In this document: one piece after another, positions 1 through 6,955 of the stretch
Layout of the letters: each line of letters begins with the position of its first letter
Position numbering within the stretch: the first letter of the stretch is position 1
Assembly: GCA_024641225.1 (NCBI GenBank)
Contig: JAHEDN010000019.1
Span: 1-14,659, forward strand
Source: Burkholderiales bacterium
Lineage (GTDB): Bacteria; Pseudomonadota; Gammaproteobacteria; Burkholderiales; Burkholderiaceae_F
DNA length: 14,659 nt
Reading direction: 5' to 3'
Notes under the pieces: model-generated
Database searches by the model: none
What the model was told of the DNA's origin: nothing
Seen by the model: the letters and a program-made list of their open reading frames with translations, nothing else
Program-made: the position numbers and the translations under genes

Positions 1-507
1 CGCACTGGCAGCGTGCCGCTCCGTCGCCAGCCGGTCGGCCAGGGGCAGGTAGCCCGACAGCGCCACCAGAGCGGCGAGCGGCGCCGACTGCCGCAAGCCG
101 GTCTGCAGCGTGATCGCCGCGCCCTGGGAAAAGCCGGCCAGGACGATGCGCGCGTGTGGCGTGCCGCGTTCCACCTCGAGTTCGATGAGCCGCTCGACCG
201 CGGCCTGCGAGGCGTGGACGCCGTCCTCGTCCTCGCGGTGCGCCAGGTCGGCGGTTCGGATGTCGTACCAGGCGCGCATCACGAAGCCGTTGTTGATCGT
301 CACCGGGATCATCGGCGCGTGTGGAAAGACGTACCGCGCAGCCGGCGCGCCGTGCGATTCGAGTTCCTTGACGACCGGCACGAAGTCGTAGCCGTCAGCC
401 CCCAGCCCGTGCAGCCAGATCACGGTTGCCTTCGGCGATCTGCTCGTCTGCAGTTCGACGCATTCGAGCGGTCCGTTATCGTTCACGTCGTTCGCTTCGC
501 GTGTCAC
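1..507 (-). CDS. Carboxylesterase/phospholipase family alpha/beta hydrolase, 3' end cut by window
   Basis: Serine hydrolase of the Abhydrolase_2 (carboxylesterase/lysophospholipase, YpfH-like) family, expected to cleave short carboxylic or acyl esters in the cytoplasm; the natural substrate is unknown. The 169 visible residues show the family's opening strand and oxyanion segment IWLHGLGADGYDF (about 30-42), then FPHAP (61-65), and the nucleophile elbow GFSQG (125-129) with the catalytic serine at 127. Family members are about 220 residues, so the C-terminal part with the catalytic Asp and His lies beyond the window. The chosen start is GTG at 507, which overlaps the TGA stop of mog (GTGA), suggesting translational coupling. 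A second in-frame GTG at 486 is possible. Third gene of the darP-mog-esterase operon. Family call is firm; function is only general. Confidence 0.88.
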   Translation of the reverse strand, partial: MTREANDVNDNGPLECVELQTSRSPKATVIWLHGLGADGYDFVPVVKELESHGAPAARYVFPHAPMIPVTINNGFVMRAWYDIRTADLAHREDEDGVHASQAAVERLIELEVERGTPHARIVLAGFSQGAAITLQTGLRQSAPLAALVALSGYLPLADRLATERHAASA

Positions 508-1118
508 TTCGACCGCAGCGCCGACTTCGGCCGGAAGCTTCGGACAACCGCCTCGTGGGTCTCGACATACGGCCCACCGATCAGATCGATGCAATACGGC
601 ACGGCGGCGAAGATCCCGGCGGCGACTGTGTTGCCGTCGGCGTCCTTCAGACCTTCGAGGGTCTCGGCGATCGCTTTGGGCTGGCCGGGCAGGTTGATGA
701 TCAGCGCGGTGTGATCACCGCTCTCGCGCAGCACCGCCACCTGCCGCGACAGGATCGCGGTTGGGACGAACTGCAGGGATATCCGCCGCATCTGTTCTCC
801 GAAGCCGGGCATCTCGCGCGTGGCTACCGCCAGGGTTGCCTCTGGCGTGACGTCGCGCCGGGCCGGACCGGTGCCGCCGGTGGTCAGCACCAGGTCGCAG
901 CCCACGGCATCCACGAGTTCGACCAGCGTGGCTTCGATCACGCCGCGCTCGTCCGGGACGAGCCGCTCGTGGTGCTGCCAGGGGGAGGCGAGCGCTCGCG
1001 CCAGCCAGTCGCGCAAGCCGGGCAGGCCCTTGTCTTCGTACGAGCCGCGCGAGGCGCGGTCCGATATCGACACCAGGCCGACGACCAGTTCGTCCGGATG
1101 CCTGCGTTTCGCCCTCAT
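504..1118 (-). CDS. mog: Molybdopterin adenylyltransferase Mog
   Basis: Adenylylates molybdopterin with ATP, the step before molybdate insertion in molybdenum cofactor synthesis. The 204-residue protein (E. coli MogA is 195) opens with GLVSISDRASRGSYEDKG (14-31). It carries the MPT-binding signature LTTGGTGPARRDVTPEA (78-94) and a late NLPGQPKA segment (142-149), all typical of Mog rather than the shorter MoaB. An in-frame ATG at 1157 would extend it into darP. The ATG at 1118 is preferred: it overlaps the darP TGA by one base (TGATG) and has a GGAGGG ribosome binding site just upstream at 1122-1127. The 3' end overlaps the start of the esterase gene. Context suggests co-translation with darP. 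No molybdoenzyme is adjacent. Confidence 0.94.
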   Translation of the reverse strand: MRAKRRHPDELVVGLVSISDRASRGSYEDKGLPGLRDWLARALASPWQHHERLVPDERGVIEATLVELVDAVGCDLVLTTGGTGPARRDVTPEATLAVATREMPGFGEQMRRISLQFVPTAILSRQVAVLRESGDHTALIINLPGQPKAIAETLEGLKDADGNTVAAGIFAAVPYCIDLIGGPYVETHEAVVRSFRPKSALRSK

Positions 1119-1654
1119 CAGCCCTCCATATTGTCGACGTACTGGTCGCGCAGCCACCGATACAGCTGCCGGGAATGCCTGGGCGGCCGGCCAGCCTCGT
1201 GCTCGCGCCGGGCGGCCCGGATCATCGCGCGCAGCTGCTGAACGTCAGCGCGAGGCAAGTCGGCCAGAACGGCGTCGAGCGCCGCGTCATCAGCCAGCAG
1301 CGCATCGCGCATCCGCTCGCAGCGGTGCATCAGCGCCACGGCCTGCTTCGATTCGCCGGTGGCGTCATCGATTGCCGCACGCAACGGCTCAGGGTCGACC
1401 TGCCGCATCAGCTTGCCGATGTACTGCAGCTGCCGGCGCCGCCCCTCGTGCGAGCTGATACGCGCCGTCTCGGCGATCGCCTCGCGCAGCGGCTCCGGCA
1501 GATCGATCCGCGCCAGTTCGGCGCCCGACAGCCGCAGCAGCGACTCGCCGAGCGCCTGCAGTGCCGTCATCTCGCGCTTGCGCTGCGACTTGCTGGGACG
1601 CTCGGCCGCGGCCTCGGCCGGTGGCGGGGAGCGAAAGGAATCTCGTCGGACCAT
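1118..1654 (-). CDS. darP: Ribosome maturation factor DarP (YjgA, DUF615)
   Basis: Small basic protein of the YjgA/DUF615 family. In E. coli, DarP binds late 50S precursors and promotes correct folding of the 23S rRNA peptidyl transferase centre. This copy is 178 residues (E. coli about 183). It has a Pro/Ala/Ser-rich N-terminus and then the family hallmarks SKSQRKREMTALQ (22-34) and RRRQLQYIGKLMR (72-84), followed by a charged, mostly helical C-terminal half. First gene of an overlapping operon with mog and the esterase, and divergent from pmbA, an arrangement familiar from betaproteobacteria. No clear Shine-Dalgarno sequence precedes the ATG. A palindrome with a TATGAT -10-like element sits directly upstream, so the mRNA may have almost no leader. 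Confidence 0.94.
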   Translation of the reverse strand: MVRRDSFRSPPPAEAAAERPSKSQRKREMTALQALGESLLRLSGAELARIDLPEPLREAIAETARISSHEGRRRQLQYIGKLMRQVDPEPLRAAIDDATGESKQAVALMHRCERMRDALLADDAALDAVLADLPRADVQQLRAMIRAARREHEAGRPPRHSRQLYRWLRDQYVDNMEG

Positions 1655-1655
1655 C

Positions 1656-1674
1656 GCTGGCTATCATAGCCAGC
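1656..1674. promoter_or_regulatory. Perfect palindrome with embedded -10-like element between darP and pmbA
   Basis: GCTGGCTA-TCA-TAGCCAGC is an 8-base perfect inverted repeat with a 3-base centre, ending two bases before the darP ATG. On the minus strand its centre reads TATGAT (1668-1663), a good sigma70-type -10 hexamer. Transcription from it would start near 1656, practically at the darP start codon. On the plus strand TATCAT (1662-1667) could serve pmbA with a leader of about 40 bases. I see no convincing -35 in either direction. It could be an operator covering a divergent promoter, or an RNA hairpin. Role inferred only. Confidence 0.45.
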
Positions 1675-1716
1675 CGATTCCGCGTTCCCGCCGCACCCAC
1701 CGCCGAGTAGCCCTGA

Positions 1717-3066
1717 ATGAGCTCACTGTTCGCGCTTTCCGATGACCAGCTCCGCGCCGCCGCCGGGCAGGCGCTTGACCTCGCCCGCCGGCTCGGTGCC
1801 AGCGATGCGGTCGCGGAAATCAGCGAGTCGGTCGGGCTGTCGGTCAGCACTCGCCGGGCGCAGGTCGAGACGATCGAGCATACGCGCGACAAGGGGCTGG
1901 GCATCACCGTCTACATCGGCACGCGGCGCGGCAACGCGTCGACCTCGGACTTCGCGCCCGCGGCGATCACGCAGGCGGTCGAGGCGGCGTACAACATCGC
2001 CCGTTTCACCGCCGAGGATCCGGCTGCCGGACTGCCGGACGAGGACACCCTCGAACGCGCGCCGCGCGATCTCGACCTGTTCCATCCATGGGACCTGCAG
2101 GTCGAGGAAGCGATCGAGATCGCGCAGGCGGCCGAGCAGGCGGCGTTCGCGGTCAGCCCGCGAATCGTCAACTCCGAGGGCGCGAACGTGTACACGTCGT
2201 CGGGCCACTTCGTGCTGGCCAATACGCGCGGCTTCTGCGCCGGATTTCCGTTCTCGCGCCATTCGCTCTCAATTTCGCCGATCGCGCAGGACGCGCGCGG
2301 CATGCAGCGCGACGACTGGTACAGCTCATCGCGTCTTGCCTCGGCGCTGGCCTCGCCGCGGGCGCTCGGCGAATACGCGGCCAGGCGCGCCCTGGCGCGG
2401 CTGTCGGCTCGCAAGGTGAAGACGCGCCGCGTGCCGGTGCTGTTCGAGGCGCCGCTGGCGTGCGGCCTGCTCGGCAGCTTCGTGCAGGCTGCCAGCGGCG
2501 GTTCGCTGTACCGGAAAGCGTCTTTCCTCGTCGACGCGCTGGACAGGCCACTGTTCGCGCCGCACGTGTCGATCCACGAGGACCCCTATGTGCCGTGCGG
2601 CATCGGTTCCGGCGCGTTCGACGAAGAAGGGGTTCGTGGCCACAAGCGCGACGTGGTGGCCGACGGCGTGCTGCGCGGCTACTTCCTCTCCACGTATTCG
2701 GCGCGCAAGCTCGGCATGAAAAGTACAGGCAACGCCGGCGGCGCCTACAACCTGGAACTTCGCTCGACGCTGACGGCGCCGGGCGACGACTTCGAGGCGA
2801 TGCTGCGCAGGCTCGGCACCGGGCTGCTGGTGACCGAGCTGATCGGCCAGGGCATCAACTACGTGACCGGCGACTATTCGCGCGGCGCCAGCGGCTTCTG
2901 GGTGCGTGGCGGGAAGATCGCCTACCCCGTCGAGGAGATCACCATCGCCGGCAACCTGCGCGACATGTTCGCGCAGGTGGTCGCCGTGGGCGCCGATCGC
3001 ATCGTTCGCGGCGGCAAGGTCTCCGGGTCGGTCCTCATCGACGGCATGACGGTCGCGGGGGGCTAA
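1717..3066 (+). CDS. pmbA: Metalloprotease-associated protein PmbA/TldE
   Basis: TldE (PmbA) pairs with TldD to form a cytoplasmic protease. In enterobacteria this complex processes microcin B17, degrades the antitoxin CcdA and trims unfolded peptides. The TldE subunit lacks the HExxxH zinc motif carried by TldD, and no such motif is seen here. Length 449 residues matches E. coli PmbA (450). Recognisable segments are the N-terminal VETIEHTRDKGLGITVYIG (50-68), FDEEGVRGHK (301-310), STGNAGGAYNLEL (336-348) and the C-terminal GKVSGSVLIDGM (433-444). The ATG at 1717 has no strong ribosome binding site. Divergent from darP. No tldD gene is in the window, which is normal since the two are usually unlinked. 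Family assignment is secure. Confidence 0.94.
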   Translation: MSSLFALSDDQLRAAAGQALDLARRLGASDAVAEISESVGLSVSTRRAQVETIEHTRDKGLGITVYIGTRRGNASTSDFAPAAITQAVEAAYNIARFTAEDPAAGLPDEDTLERAPRDLDLFHPWDLQVEEAIEIAQAAEQAAFAVSPRIVNSEGANVYTSSGHFVLANTRGFCAGFPFSRHSLSISPIAQDARGMQRDDWYSSSRLASALASPRALGEYAARRALARLSARKVKTRRVPVLFEAPLACGLLGSFVQAASGGSLYRKASFLVDALDRPLFAPHVSIHEDPYVPCGIGSGAFDEEGVRGHKRDVVADGVLRGYFLSTYSARKLGMKSTGNAGGAYNLELRSTLTAPGDDFEAMLRRLGTGLLVTELIGQGINYVTGDYSRGASGFWVRGGKIAYPVEEITIAGNLRDMFAQVVAVGADRIVRGGKVSGSVLIDGMTVAGG

Positions 3067-3123
3067 GCCGGGGTCGATGTCGCTTCCGGCGCGGTCCCGG
3101 TCTACTGTGGCCACGGTTGCCGA

Positions 3124-3152
3124 AGCCGGCCTTGGCTAGAATGCCGCCGGTT
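3124..3152 (+). promoter_or_regulatory. Candidate dctP promoter with -10 framed by an imperfect inverted repeat
   Basis: In the 161-base gap after pmbA, TAGAAT (3137-3142) is a plausible sigma70 -10 for dctP. The nearest TTG-type -35 (TTGCCG, 3117-3122) is only 14 bases away, too close for a standard promoter; CGGTTG (3114-3119) has the right 17-base spacing but is a weak match. The -10 lies between AGCCGGC (3124-3130) and GCCGGTT (3146-3152), inverted copies with one mismatch, so a repressor site over the promoter is possible. The rest of the gap shows no gene and no obvious pmbA terminator. Inference from pattern only. Confidence 0.3.
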
Positions 3153-3214
3153 GAAAGAAGGCCGCGCTTTCTGCGCCCGCATTGAATTCAAATCGCGGTC
3201 CGTCGAAGATCTTC

Positions 3215-3220
3215 AGGAGA
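3215..3220 (+). promoter_or_regulatory. Ribosome binding site of dctP
   Basis: AGGAGA lies seven bases upstream of the ATG at 3228. It is one of the few textbook Shine-Dalgarno sequences in the window and fixes the dctP start, just before the twin-arginine signal. Confidence 0.75.
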
Positions 3221-3227
3221 CAGTCTC

Positions 3228-4376
3228 ATGGAACGTAGGAAATTTCTTACCGGTACGTCGCTTGGCGTGGCTGCCGGCGCAGGCCTGCTGCTTGCGGCCT
3301 GCGGAAAGAAGGAGGAGCCTGCCAAGAAGGAAGCTGCAGCTCCCGCAACAGCTGCGCCTGCAGTGGCAGCTGGACTACCGGCAATCCGCTGGCGTCTAGC
3401 GTCGAGCTTCCCGAAGGCGCTCGACACCATCTACGGGGCTGCCGAGGTCTTCGCGGCCGCGGTGAAAGACATCACCGGCGGCAAGTTCGAGATCAGCGTG
3501 CACGCCGGTGGTGAACTGATGCCGGCCTTTGGCGTGGTCGACGGCGTGCAGAACGGCACTGTTGAGTGCGCGCATACCGCGCCGTATTACTTCTTCGGCA
3601 AGGATGAGACGTTTGCGTTCGACTGCGCCGTTCCCTTCGGCCTGAATTCCCGTCAGCAAACCGCCTGGATGTACGAAGGCAACGGCATGAAGCTGATGCG
3701 CGAGTTCTACAGCAACTACAACATCGTCAACTTTCCCATGGGCAATACCGGCGCGCAGATGGGCGGCTGGTACCGGAAGGAGATCAAATCGCTGGCCGAC
3801 ATCAAGGGCATGAAGATGCGCATCGGCGGATTTGGCGGCAAGGTGCTTGCGGCCATCGGTGGTGTGCCACAGAACATCCCCGCCGGCGAAATCTACCCGG
3901 CGCTGGAAAAGGGCACTATCGACGCCACCGAATGGGTCGGGCCTTATGACGACGAGAAGCTCGGCTTCTACAAGGTGGCGCCCTTCTATTACTACCCCGG
4001 CTGGTGGGAAGGCGGCCCGCAATTGTCGCTTTACGTAAACAGCAAGGCGTTCGAAGCGTTGCCGAAGGAATACCAGGCTGCGATCAACGCCGCGGCGTCG
4101 CTTGCGCATTCGACGATGCAGGCGCGTTATGACGCCAAGAACCCGGACGCGCTAAAGCGCCTTGTCGGCGGCGGTGCCAAACTGCGGCCCATGCCGCGAG
4201 CGATCATGGATGCGGCTTTCAAGGCGTCCAACGAGGTGTATTCGGACCTGTCGGCGAAGAACGCGAACTGGAAGAAGGTCTACGAAGACTGGTCTGCCTT
4301 TCGCGCCGATCAGGTGCTCTGGTTCCGCGTCACCGAGCGCGAATTCGACAACTTCATGTCGGCGCAAAAGCTGTAA
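3228..4376 (+). CDS. dctP: TRAP transporter substrate-binding protein, TakP-like (2-oxo acids)
   Basis: Extracytoplasmic solute receptor of a tripartite (TRAP) transporter, 382 residues. From about residue 54 it follows Rhodobacter sphaeroides TakP, a 2-oxo-acid (e.g. pyruvate) and Na+ binding protein, very closely as I recall that sequence: WRLASSFPKALDTI (55-68), NTGAQMGGWYRKEI (173-186), MKMRIGGFGGKV (196-207), IYPALEKGTIDATEWVGPYD (222-241) and FYYYPGWWEGGP (253-264). Gln177, Arg198, Glu235-Trp236 and Glu261 appear to match TakP ligand and cation residues. The N-terminus has twin arginines (RRKFL, 3-7), a hydrophobic stretch and a lipobox LAAC (22-25), then a Lys/Glu/Ala/Pro linker (26-49). 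It may therefore be a Tat-exported lipoprotein. It faces the dctQM operon tail to tail and ends at a strong terminator. Pyruvate or other 2-oxo acids as substrate is inferred. Confidence 0.93.
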   Translation: MERRKFLTGTSLGVAAGAGLLLAACGKKEEPAKKEAAAPATAAPAVAAGLPAIRWRLASSFPKALDTIYGAAEVFAAAVKDITGGKFEISVHAGGELMPAFGVVDGVQNGTVECAHTAPYYFFGKDETFAFDCAVPFGLNSRQQTAWMYEGNGMKLMREFYSNYNIVNFPMGNTGAQMGGWYRKEIKSLADIKGMKMRIGGFGGKVLAAIGGVPQNIPAGEIYPALEKGTIDATEWVGPYDDEKLGFYKVAPFYYYPGWWEGGPQLSLYVNSKAFEALPKEYQAAINAAASLAHSTMQARYDAKNPDALKRLVGGGAKLRPMPRAIMDAAFKASNEVYSDLSAKNANWKKVYEDWSAFRADQVLWFRVTEREFDNFMSAQKL

Positions 4377-4400
4377 GGGACATCCGGCAGCTTCGGAAAG

Positions 4401-4432
4401 GGACGCTCCGCATTGCGGGGCGTCCTTTTTTT
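4401..4432 (+). terminator. Strong rho-independent terminator after dctP
   Basis: GGACGCTCCGC-ATT-GCGGGGCGTCC forms an 11-bp stem (one G-U wobble) with a 3-base loop, followed at once by seven Ts (4426-4432). It lies 25 bases after the dctP stop. Read on the minus strand, behind dctM, the same stem is followed only by CTTTCC, so it would end convergent transcription weakly at best. Confidence 0.93.
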
Positions 4433-4456
4433 GTTTCGGTCGAGGCGCGGCGGCAG

Positions 4457-6262
4457 TTATTTCTTCTGGCCCTGTCGCAGACTGCGCAAGATCGCTTCGT
4501 TCGGATCCTCCCGTTCCTCTGCCTTCTGCTCTTCTGCCGCCTTCGGCGAGTCAGACTCGGTCGTCGACCTGGGAATTTCGAAACCCTTCATCGGATCGAT
4601 CTTCTGCGTTGGCACCGCACTCGGTATCTCGATCTCGATGTTCTTCAGATCAACCTTCGCCTCGCGGTCCAGGCTCCCGATGACAAGTTCCGGAACAGTG
4701 ATTAGCAATGCCACCATGACGATCTGGATGCAGACGAACGGCACTGATCCCCAGTAGATCTGCATCGTAGTGATCCTGGCGACCGGCTTGTTGGTGATCT
4801 TGTCGACGTAATCGTCTTGCGGTGCAACGCTGCGCAGGTAGAACAGCGCGAAGCCAAAGGGCGGATGCATGAATGAGGTCTGCATGTTCACAGCGAGAAG
4901 CACGCCGAACCAGATCATCAAAGAGTTCACCGAGGCGTCGACGCCGAGCGTGGGTAACACCTTCTCAGCCACTGGCGCAAGCAGCGGAACGATGATGAAG
5001 GCCAGTTCAAAGAAGTCGAGGAAGAACGCCAGCACGAAGACCATGACGTTGACGACGATCAGGAAGCCGGTGGCGCCGCCCGGCAGGTCGGTCAGCAGGT
5101 GTTCGACCCAGCGCGAACCGTCGACACCCTGGAAGGTCAAGTTGAACACCGTCGAGCCGATCAGGATGAAGACGACAAAGGTCGACAGTTTGGCCGTGGT
5201 GTCCATCGCCTGCTTCATCAGCGACCAAGTCAGCCGCCTTCGCGAGAGCGCCATCGCCAGTGCGCCCATCGCGCCCATCGCTCCGCCTTCCGTCGGCGTA
5301 GCGATGCCGAGAAAGATCGTGCCGAGCACAAGGAAGATCAGCGCCAGCGGTGGGATAAGCACGAAGGTGACGCGCTCGGCCATGCGCGACAGCAGGCCCA
5401 GTCTGAAGAGCCTGTTCAGCATCGCCAGGACGAAGCACATGCCGATGCTTGCCATGAGCATCAGCACGACCAGTTCCTCGACGCTTGCCTTCGGATAGTG
5501 TCCGCTGTACCAGGCTTCGAACCCGTAGGCGACGCCGATCGAGATCAGTGCCAGCACGCCAAGCGAGTTCAGGCCGCTCGCACCATCGGGTTCGCGGATC
5601 GTTCGCGCCTCCGGCGGTAGCGCAGGCACCCACTTCGGTTTGACGATGGTCAGCACCACGATGTAGCCGAGATAAAGGCCGGTAAGAATGAAGCCGGGAA
5701 CGAACGCGCCGCGGTACATGTCACCGACACTGCGGCCGAGTTGGTCGGCCAGCACGATCAGCACGATCGACGGTGGGATGATCTGAGCCAGCGTGCCGGA
5801 GGCGGCGATGGAGCCGCAGGCCACGCGCCGGTCATAGCCGTAGCGCAGCATGATCGGCAGCGAGATCAAACCCATCGAAATCACCGAGGCCGCAACCACG
5901 CCGGTAGTAGCCGCCAGCAGGGCGCCGACGAAGATCACCGCGAACGCCAGACCGCCGCGCACAGGTCCGAAGAGCTGGCCAACGGTATCGAGCAAATCCT
6001 CGGCCATTCCGCTGCGCTCAAGAATGAGACCCATGAAGGTAAAGAACGGAATGGCCAGCAGCGTGTCGTTCTGCATGATGCCGAACATGCGCAATGGCAA
6101 TGCCTGGAACAGGCTCGCTGGCAGAAGGTTCAGCTCAATGCCGACGAATCCGAACATCAGGCCGCATGCGGCCAAGCTGAATGCGACCGGGAAGCCGAGC
6201 ATCAGGAAGAAGACCAGCCCTACGAACATGATCGGGGCGATGTTCTGTGCGACGAAGCTCAT
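4457..6262 (-). CDS. dctM: TRAP transporter large permease subunit DctM
   Basis: Large membrane subunit that carries the solute/Na+ translocation path of a TRAP transporter. At 601 residues it belongs to the long DctM subgroup (ordinary DctM is about 430). Hydrophobic segments run throughout to about residue 528. Family signatures include FGPVRGGLAFAVIFVGALLA (98-117), GIATPTEGGAMGAMGAL (319-335), FLDFFELAFIIVPLLAP (414-430) and HPPFGFALFYLR (466-477). Extra length comes from a middle segment (about 210-300) and a hydrophilic C-terminal tail (about 530-601) rich in Glu, Lys, Pro and Ser. The start ATG at 6262 overlaps the dctQ stop (ATGA), so the two are translated together. Its partner binding protein is the convergent dctP. 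The call is secure; substrate follows from dctP. Confidence 0.94.
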   Translation of the reverse strand: MSFVAQNIAPIMFVGLVFFLMLGFPVAFSLAACGLMFGFVGIELNLLPASLFQALPLRMFGIMQNDTLLAIPFFTFMGLILERSGMAEDLLDTVGQLFGPVRGGLAFAVIFVGALLAATTGVVAASVISMGLISLPIMLRYGYDRRVACGSIAASGTLAQIIPPSIVLIVLADQLGRSVGDMYRGAFVPGFILTGLYLGYIVVLTIVKPKWVPALPPEARTIREPDGASGLNSLGVLALISIGVAYGFEAWYSGHYPKASVEELVVLMLMASIGMCFVLAMLNRLFRLGLLSRMAERVTFVLIPPLALIFLVLGTIFLGIATPTEGGAMGAMGALAMALSRRRLTWSLMKQAMDTTAKLSTFVVFILIGSTVFNLTFQGVDGSRWVEHLLTDLPGGATGFLIVVNVMVFVLAFFLDFFELAFIIVPLLAPVAEKVLPTLGVDASVNSLMIWFGVLLAVNMQTSFMHPPFGFALFYLRSVAPQDDYVDKITNKPVARITTMQIYWGSVPFVCIQIVMVALLITVPELVIGSLDREAKVDLKNIEIEIPSAVPTQKIDPMKGFEIPRSTTESDSPKAAEEQKAEEREDPNEAILRSLRQGQKK

Positions 6263-6852
6263 TTGCCCGTCCCGTCGGCAATGGCCCGGATCTCTGCGGC
6301 GAGTTCTTCTTCAGCGGACTTCGCGCCCTTGTGCGCCATCGGGTTATCGATCAGCCCCTTCAAGTACGCGATGCGCTTGATGAGTTCGGAAATGCCCTGC
6401 AGGGTCAGCAGGAAGAAGCCGGCAGGCAGCAGCGCAAAAACCGGCCAGCGGATCAACCCGCCGGCGTTTTGCGACATCTCGCCGGAAATGTAGGCGTTGA
6501 CGACCAGCGGCCAGGCGAGCCAGATGACCAGCACCGAAGCGGGCAGCAGGAAGAAAAGCAGGCCGAAGATGTCGATCCAGTTCTGCGTCCGCCCTGACAG
6601 CCGGTGCAGGAATACGTCGATGCGCACGTGCTCGTTGCGCAGCAACGTATATCCGGCGCAGAGCAGGAAGATGGCCGAGAAGAGATACCACTGGATCTCA
6701 AGCCAGGCGTTCGAGCTCATGTCGAACAGCTTGCGGATCACCGCATTGCCGGCACTGATCAGTGCGGCAATCAGAACCAACCACAGCACCAGCCGGCCGA
6801 CGCGGTCATTCAGCCAGTCTATGCCCTGCGACAAACGCAATAACGCGCGCAT
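6259..6852 (-). CDS. dctQ: TRAP transporter small permease subunit DctQ
   Basis: Small four-helix membrane subunit of the TRAP transporter, which pairs with DctM and helps dock the binding protein. It has 197 residues with hydrophobic helices at about 22-40, 54-72, 95-118 and 136-156, plus the DctQ motifs AWLEIQWYLF (49-58) and LLRNEHVRIDVF (70-81). The C-terminal tail is polar (170-197). The frame stays open upstream to 7056, but that would run into argH. The ATG at 6852 is chosen because a purine-rich AGGGGGA lies just upstream (6858-6864) and the family similarity starts there. It overlaps dctM by four bases. Its promoter should lie in the 103 bases between it and the argH stop. Confidence 0.92.
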   Translation of the reverse strand: MRALLRLSQGIDWLNDRVGRLVLWLVLIAALISAGNAVIRKLFDMSSNAWLEIQWYLFSAIFLLCAGYTLLRNEHVRIDVFLHRLSGRTQNWIDIFGLLFFLLPASVLVIWLAWPLVVNAYISGEMSQNAGGLIRWPVFALLPAGFFLLTLQGISELIKRIAYLKGLIDNPMAHKGAKSAEEELAAEIRAIADGTGK

Positions 6853-6857
6853 GAATG

Positions 6858-6864
6858 TCCCCCT
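6858..6864 (-). promoter_or_regulatory. Ribosome binding site of dctQ
   Basis: AGGGGGA on the minus strand ends five bases before the ATG at 6852 and supports that start over longer upstream options. Further upstream on the same strand TAGAAT (6925-6920) is a possible -10, the same hexamer seen before dctP, but I see no convincing -35. No terminator for argH is evident in this gap. Confidence 0.5.
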
Positions 6865-6955
6865 GTGCGTGGGTACTGCTGCCGGCGCGAGACCCCGCCG
6901 CCCTCCAAGGTGTGCAGCGATTCTATGCGTGAAACTACCGGATGCAGGCAGGCGC

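Noticed and set aside
13..1241. Plus-strand open frames across the first 1.2 kb
   Set aside because: The minus strand here encodes the esterase, mog and the end of darP with clear motifs, so the plus frames are shadows.
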